Assembly (NCBI RefSeq): GCF_000972705.2
Contig: NZ_LATL02000320.1
Location: 1 to 7,229 of the forward strand
Direction of reading: 5' to 3'
Origin: Limnoraphis robusta CS-951
GTDB lineage: Bacteria; Cyanobacteriota; Cyanobacteriia; Cyanobacteriales; Microcoleaceae
DNA: 7,229 bases
Part shown: piece after piece, positions 6,171 to 7,229 of the stretch
Numbering within the stretch: the first letter of the stretch is position 1
Layout: each line of letters starts with the position of its first letter
Position numbers and translations under genes: made by a program
Notes under the pieces: generated by a model
The model's database searches: none
What the model was told of the DNA's origin: nothing
Seen by the model: only the letters and a program-made list of their open reading frames with translations

Positions 6171-6546
6171 AACGTTGGACAACGAGACGAATTGAACCAT
6201 CTTGGTTTTGCTGTTGTTCGGCAATTTGAAAGCCTTGTTTGCTGCTTTGACTAACAACGGTATGATAAGCATAGCGTTGAGTCACCTTGTTCACAAAGCG
6301 ATCAACGGGGATGGGTTGCTGCCAGAATTGCAAATCAGCGACTAATTCATATTCAGTCCCATTCCAGCTAAAGCCGATATCATAACCATTGTTTTGTTCA
6401 ATCAGAATTTCAGCCGAACGAGTTTGACCTTTGTAGCCTCTAACTTCTATTGGGCCTGATTTCCAGTCAATTTTTAGATCCGATAAAGCGGCTTTTAAAG
6501 AAGTCAGATTGCGAATTTGTGTTTTGATTTGGCTAAAGTGTGACAT
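6160..6546 (-). CDS. ycf35: Ycf35 / DUF1257 family protein
   Basis: A 128-residue protein beginning MSHFSQIKTQIRNL, the family's characteristic N-terminus, with the middle block YDIGFSWNGTEYELVADLQFW at about 65-85 and QRYAY at about 99-103. Ycf35 is encoded in cyanobacteria and in the plastid genomes of red algae and some other algae, and its biochemical role is unknown. The frame is open upstream to a TTG at 6651, but that extension overlaps the DUF2997 gene and lacks family resemblance, so the ATG at 6546 is chosen even though it has no clear Shine-Dalgarno. It sits 43 bases after DUF2997 and overlaps the ferredoxin start by one base. The same trio occurs together in other cyanobacteria (recalled for Synechocystis ssl1263/sll0662/sll0661; locus tags should be confirmed). 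The context suggests a redox-linked role. Confidence 0.92.
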   Translation of the reverse strand: MSHFSQIKTQIRNLTSLKAALSDLKIDWKSGPIEVRGYKGQTRSAEILIEQNNGYDIGFSWNGTEYELVADLQFWQQPIPVDRFVNKVTQRYAYHTVVSQSSKQGFQIAEQQQNQDGSIRLVVQRWSA

Positions 6547-6589
6547 AGACGCTAATGTTGAACGAATTGAATGAATTCCGGGGTAAAGT

Positions 6590-6799
6590 TTACCAATTGC
6601 TAAAATTGACCTTGGCAGTCGCCGTTTGAGATTGATGGTGTGTTTGTGCAAAATATTCAGAAGTAGTCTCCTGAGTTAGCACGACACCCAACTCCGCTTC
6701 AATGGCTTTAGTAACCTCCTCACAGGAAGCACCGACAATGCCAGTGACTTTTTCCTGGACTCGGCCATCGGGATAGATCACGAACTCTAAGGTTTCCAT
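6590..6799 (-). CDS. DUF2997 family small protein
   Basis: A 69-residue soluble protein with no signal or membrane segment. The core METLEFVIYPDGRVQEKVTG, then GASCEEVTKAIEAELG (23-38), predicts a beta-hairpin with a PDG turn followed by a helix, as in DUF2997. One cysteine (Cys26) lies at the start of the helix. The C-terminal 20 residues are polar and probably flexible. The function is unknown. DUF2997 genes commonly neighbour ycf35/DUF1257 genes, and that partnership is seen here with a 43-base gap. It is the first gene of the operon. The ATG at 6799 gives the standard N-terminus, although no good Shine-Dalgarno is visible. Confidence 0.88.
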   Translation of the reverse strand: METLEFVIYPDGRVQEKVTGIVGASCEEVTKAIEAELGVVLTQETTSEYFAQTHHQSQTATAKVNFSNW

Positions 6800-6841
6800 A
6801 GATTGAGCTGACTGCTACAAGATATTGAAGATCCTCATCGA

Positions 6842-6857
6842 CACTGCTCGGGCAGTG
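6842..6857. promoter_or_regulatory. Short hairpin/palindrome in the DUF2997 operon leader
   Basis: CACTGC (6842-6847) and GCAGTG (6852-6857) form perfect 6-bp arms around TCGG. It lies 43 bases upstream of the DUF2997 start and has no T-run, so it is more like an operator or leader hairpin than a terminator. No regulator can be named. Confidence 0.35.
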
Positions 6858-6869
6858 ACAACAATTTTT

Positions 6870-6877
6870 GCGATCGC
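6870..6877. repeat. HIP1 octamer
   Basis: GCGATCGC in the divergent intergenic region. Confidence 0.85.
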
Positions 6878-6922
6878 TTCATCATTTGACTGACTCGCAG
6901 ATCCCTACATCAATTTTGACGA

Positions 6923-7063
6923 ATGGATCTAAAAGGAGTCATAGCTTCACAAAACTTATTAATATCTGAGGCAAAGGGTAAATCATATGTTAAGTTTCGC
7001 GTAGATTTCCCCCAGAGTCAAGGTAGTTTTACTCAAAGCTTGCTTGCCTTGTCTCCACAATAA
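6923..7063 (+). CDS. Possible 46-residue small protein, unrecognised
   Basis: An ATG-initiated frame of 46 codons ending in TAA at 7061-7063, wholly inside the divergent spacer. The product starts MDLKGVIASQNLLISEAKG and ends LLALSPQ. It has no signal peptide, membrane segment, cysteine or recognised motif. There is no Shine-Dalgarno before the ATG, and a stop codon lies two codons upstream. A frame of this length can arise by chance in this base composition. It would be transcribed in the same direction as the oxidoreductase that follows 40 bases later. It is listed only as a candidate. Confidence 0.2.
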   Translation: MDLKGVIASQNLLISEAKGKSYVKFRVDFPQSQGSFTQSLLALSPQ

Positions 7064-7074
7064 TCAACGATAAT
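7044..7074 (+). promoter_or_regulatory. Weak candidate promoter for the rightward oxidoreductase gene
   Basis: TTGCCT (7044-7049) and GATAAT (7069-7074) resemble -35 and -10 boxes. The 19-base spacer is longer than ideal. The -10 box lies 29 bases before the ATG at 7104, a reasonable leader length. Confidence 0.25.
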
Positions 7075-7103
7075 AAAAGATTGTCTAATCAAAAAATGAT
7101 GCT

Positions 7104-7229
7104 ATGAGTCAAATACCAATCCAAAAAGAATTCACTCAATCTCCCATGCGAGTCGGCATACTGGGATTTGGGGGATTAGGACAAGCGGCGACAGGCGTTT
7201 TAGCCGCCAAACAGGAAATGCTTTGGGTA
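7104..7229 (+). CDS. NAD(P)-binding Rossmann-fold oxidoreductase, N-terminal fragment
   Basis: The first 42 codons of a gene cut by the window end. [15 protein letters not shown] (15-29) is a beta strand followed by a GxGxxG dinucleotide-binding loop (GFGGLG, 21-26) and a helix, the opening of a Rossmann fold at the N-terminus. This arrangement occurs in homoserine dehydrogenase-, saccharopine dehydrogenase- and Gfo/Idh-type proteins, and the fragment is too short to choose. Start is uncertain: ATG at 7104 or ATG at 7146 (residue 15), the latter placing the Rossmann strand right at the N-terminus. Neither has a clear Shine-Dalgarno. A three-codon frame ATG ATG CTA TGA (7096-7107) overlaps the first start as ATGA. 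Confidence 0.7.
   Translation, partial: MSQIPIQKEFTQSPMRVGILGFGGLGQAATGVLAAKQEMLWV

Larger units (their letters stand above)
6800..7103. other. 304-base divergent intergenic region
   Basis: The spacer lies between the leftward DUF2997 operon and the rightward oxidoreductase gene, so it should hold both promoters. It contains a palindrome at 6842-6857, a HIP1 site at 6870-6877, a 46-codon plus-strand ORF (6923-7063) and a weak candidate promoter for the rightward gene. I could not identify a convincing promoter for the leftward operon, a riboswitch or a known RNA. Confidence 0.6.

Noticed and set aside
6161..6172. TTG start of the ferredoxin four codons upstream
   Set aside because: The codons lie over the GGAG ribosome binding site serving the ATG at 6160.
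6547..6651. 35-residue N-terminal extension of Ycf35 from a TTG
   Set aside because: It overlaps the DUF2997 gene and precedes the family's typical MSHFSQIKTQ start, so the ATG at 6546 is used.
2778..6799. CHAT gene and the ferredoxin cluster as one defence-like operon
   Set aside because: A good intrinsic terminator at 5652-5689 separates them, and there is no effector or nuclease gene nearby.

Overview
The window looks like chromosome from a cyanobacterium, most likely a filamentous Oscillatoriales-type species (order inferred, not proven). The evidence is the 3' end of a photosystem II D2 gene, a Ycf35 gene, a Fed7-type bacterial ferredoxin, three HIP1 octamers (GCGATCGC), a large CHAT/TPR protein, and several short hairpin-forming intergenic repeats of the kind common in these genomes. 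No IS element, phage gene, tRNA, rRNA or CRISPR array was seen.

Layout. Positions 1-131 (+) hold the last 42 codons of psbD. It ends in a hairpin terminator and is not followed by psbC, so it is a stand-alone D2 copy. Seven genes on the minus strand follow: a secreted DUF1499 protein (207-746), a short transaldolase/fructose-6-phosphate aldolase (936-1574), a membrane-anchored SanA/YdcF-like DUF218 protein (1836-2492), a 927-residue TPR-CHAT caspase-like protein (2778-5561), and a three-gene cluster transcribed in the order DUF2997 (6799-6590), ycf35 (6546-6160), [4Fe-4S] ferredoxin (6160-5732). At the right edge a Rossmann-fold oxidoreductase starts on the plus strand (7104 onward) and is cut by the window end.

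How the genes relate. Only the DUF2997-ycf35-ferredoxin cluster looks like a true operon. The ycf35 stop and ferredoxin start share one base (TAATG) with a GGAG ribosome binding site, and the cluster ends in a good intrinsic terminator (5652-5689). That terminator overlaps the first possible GTG start of the CHAT reading frame, which argues for the internal ATG at 5561 and for separate transcription of the CHAT gene. The other minus-strand genes are 190-290 bases apart, with repeat-bearing spacers, and look like single units.

The least understood parts are the Ycf35/DUF2997/ferredoxin module, the exported or membrane-anchored CHAT protein with an intact His/Cys dyad, the tandem duplication at the ferredoxin N-terminus, and a 46-codon unassigned ORF in the right-hand intergenic region. 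I see no convincing wholly new multi-gene system.
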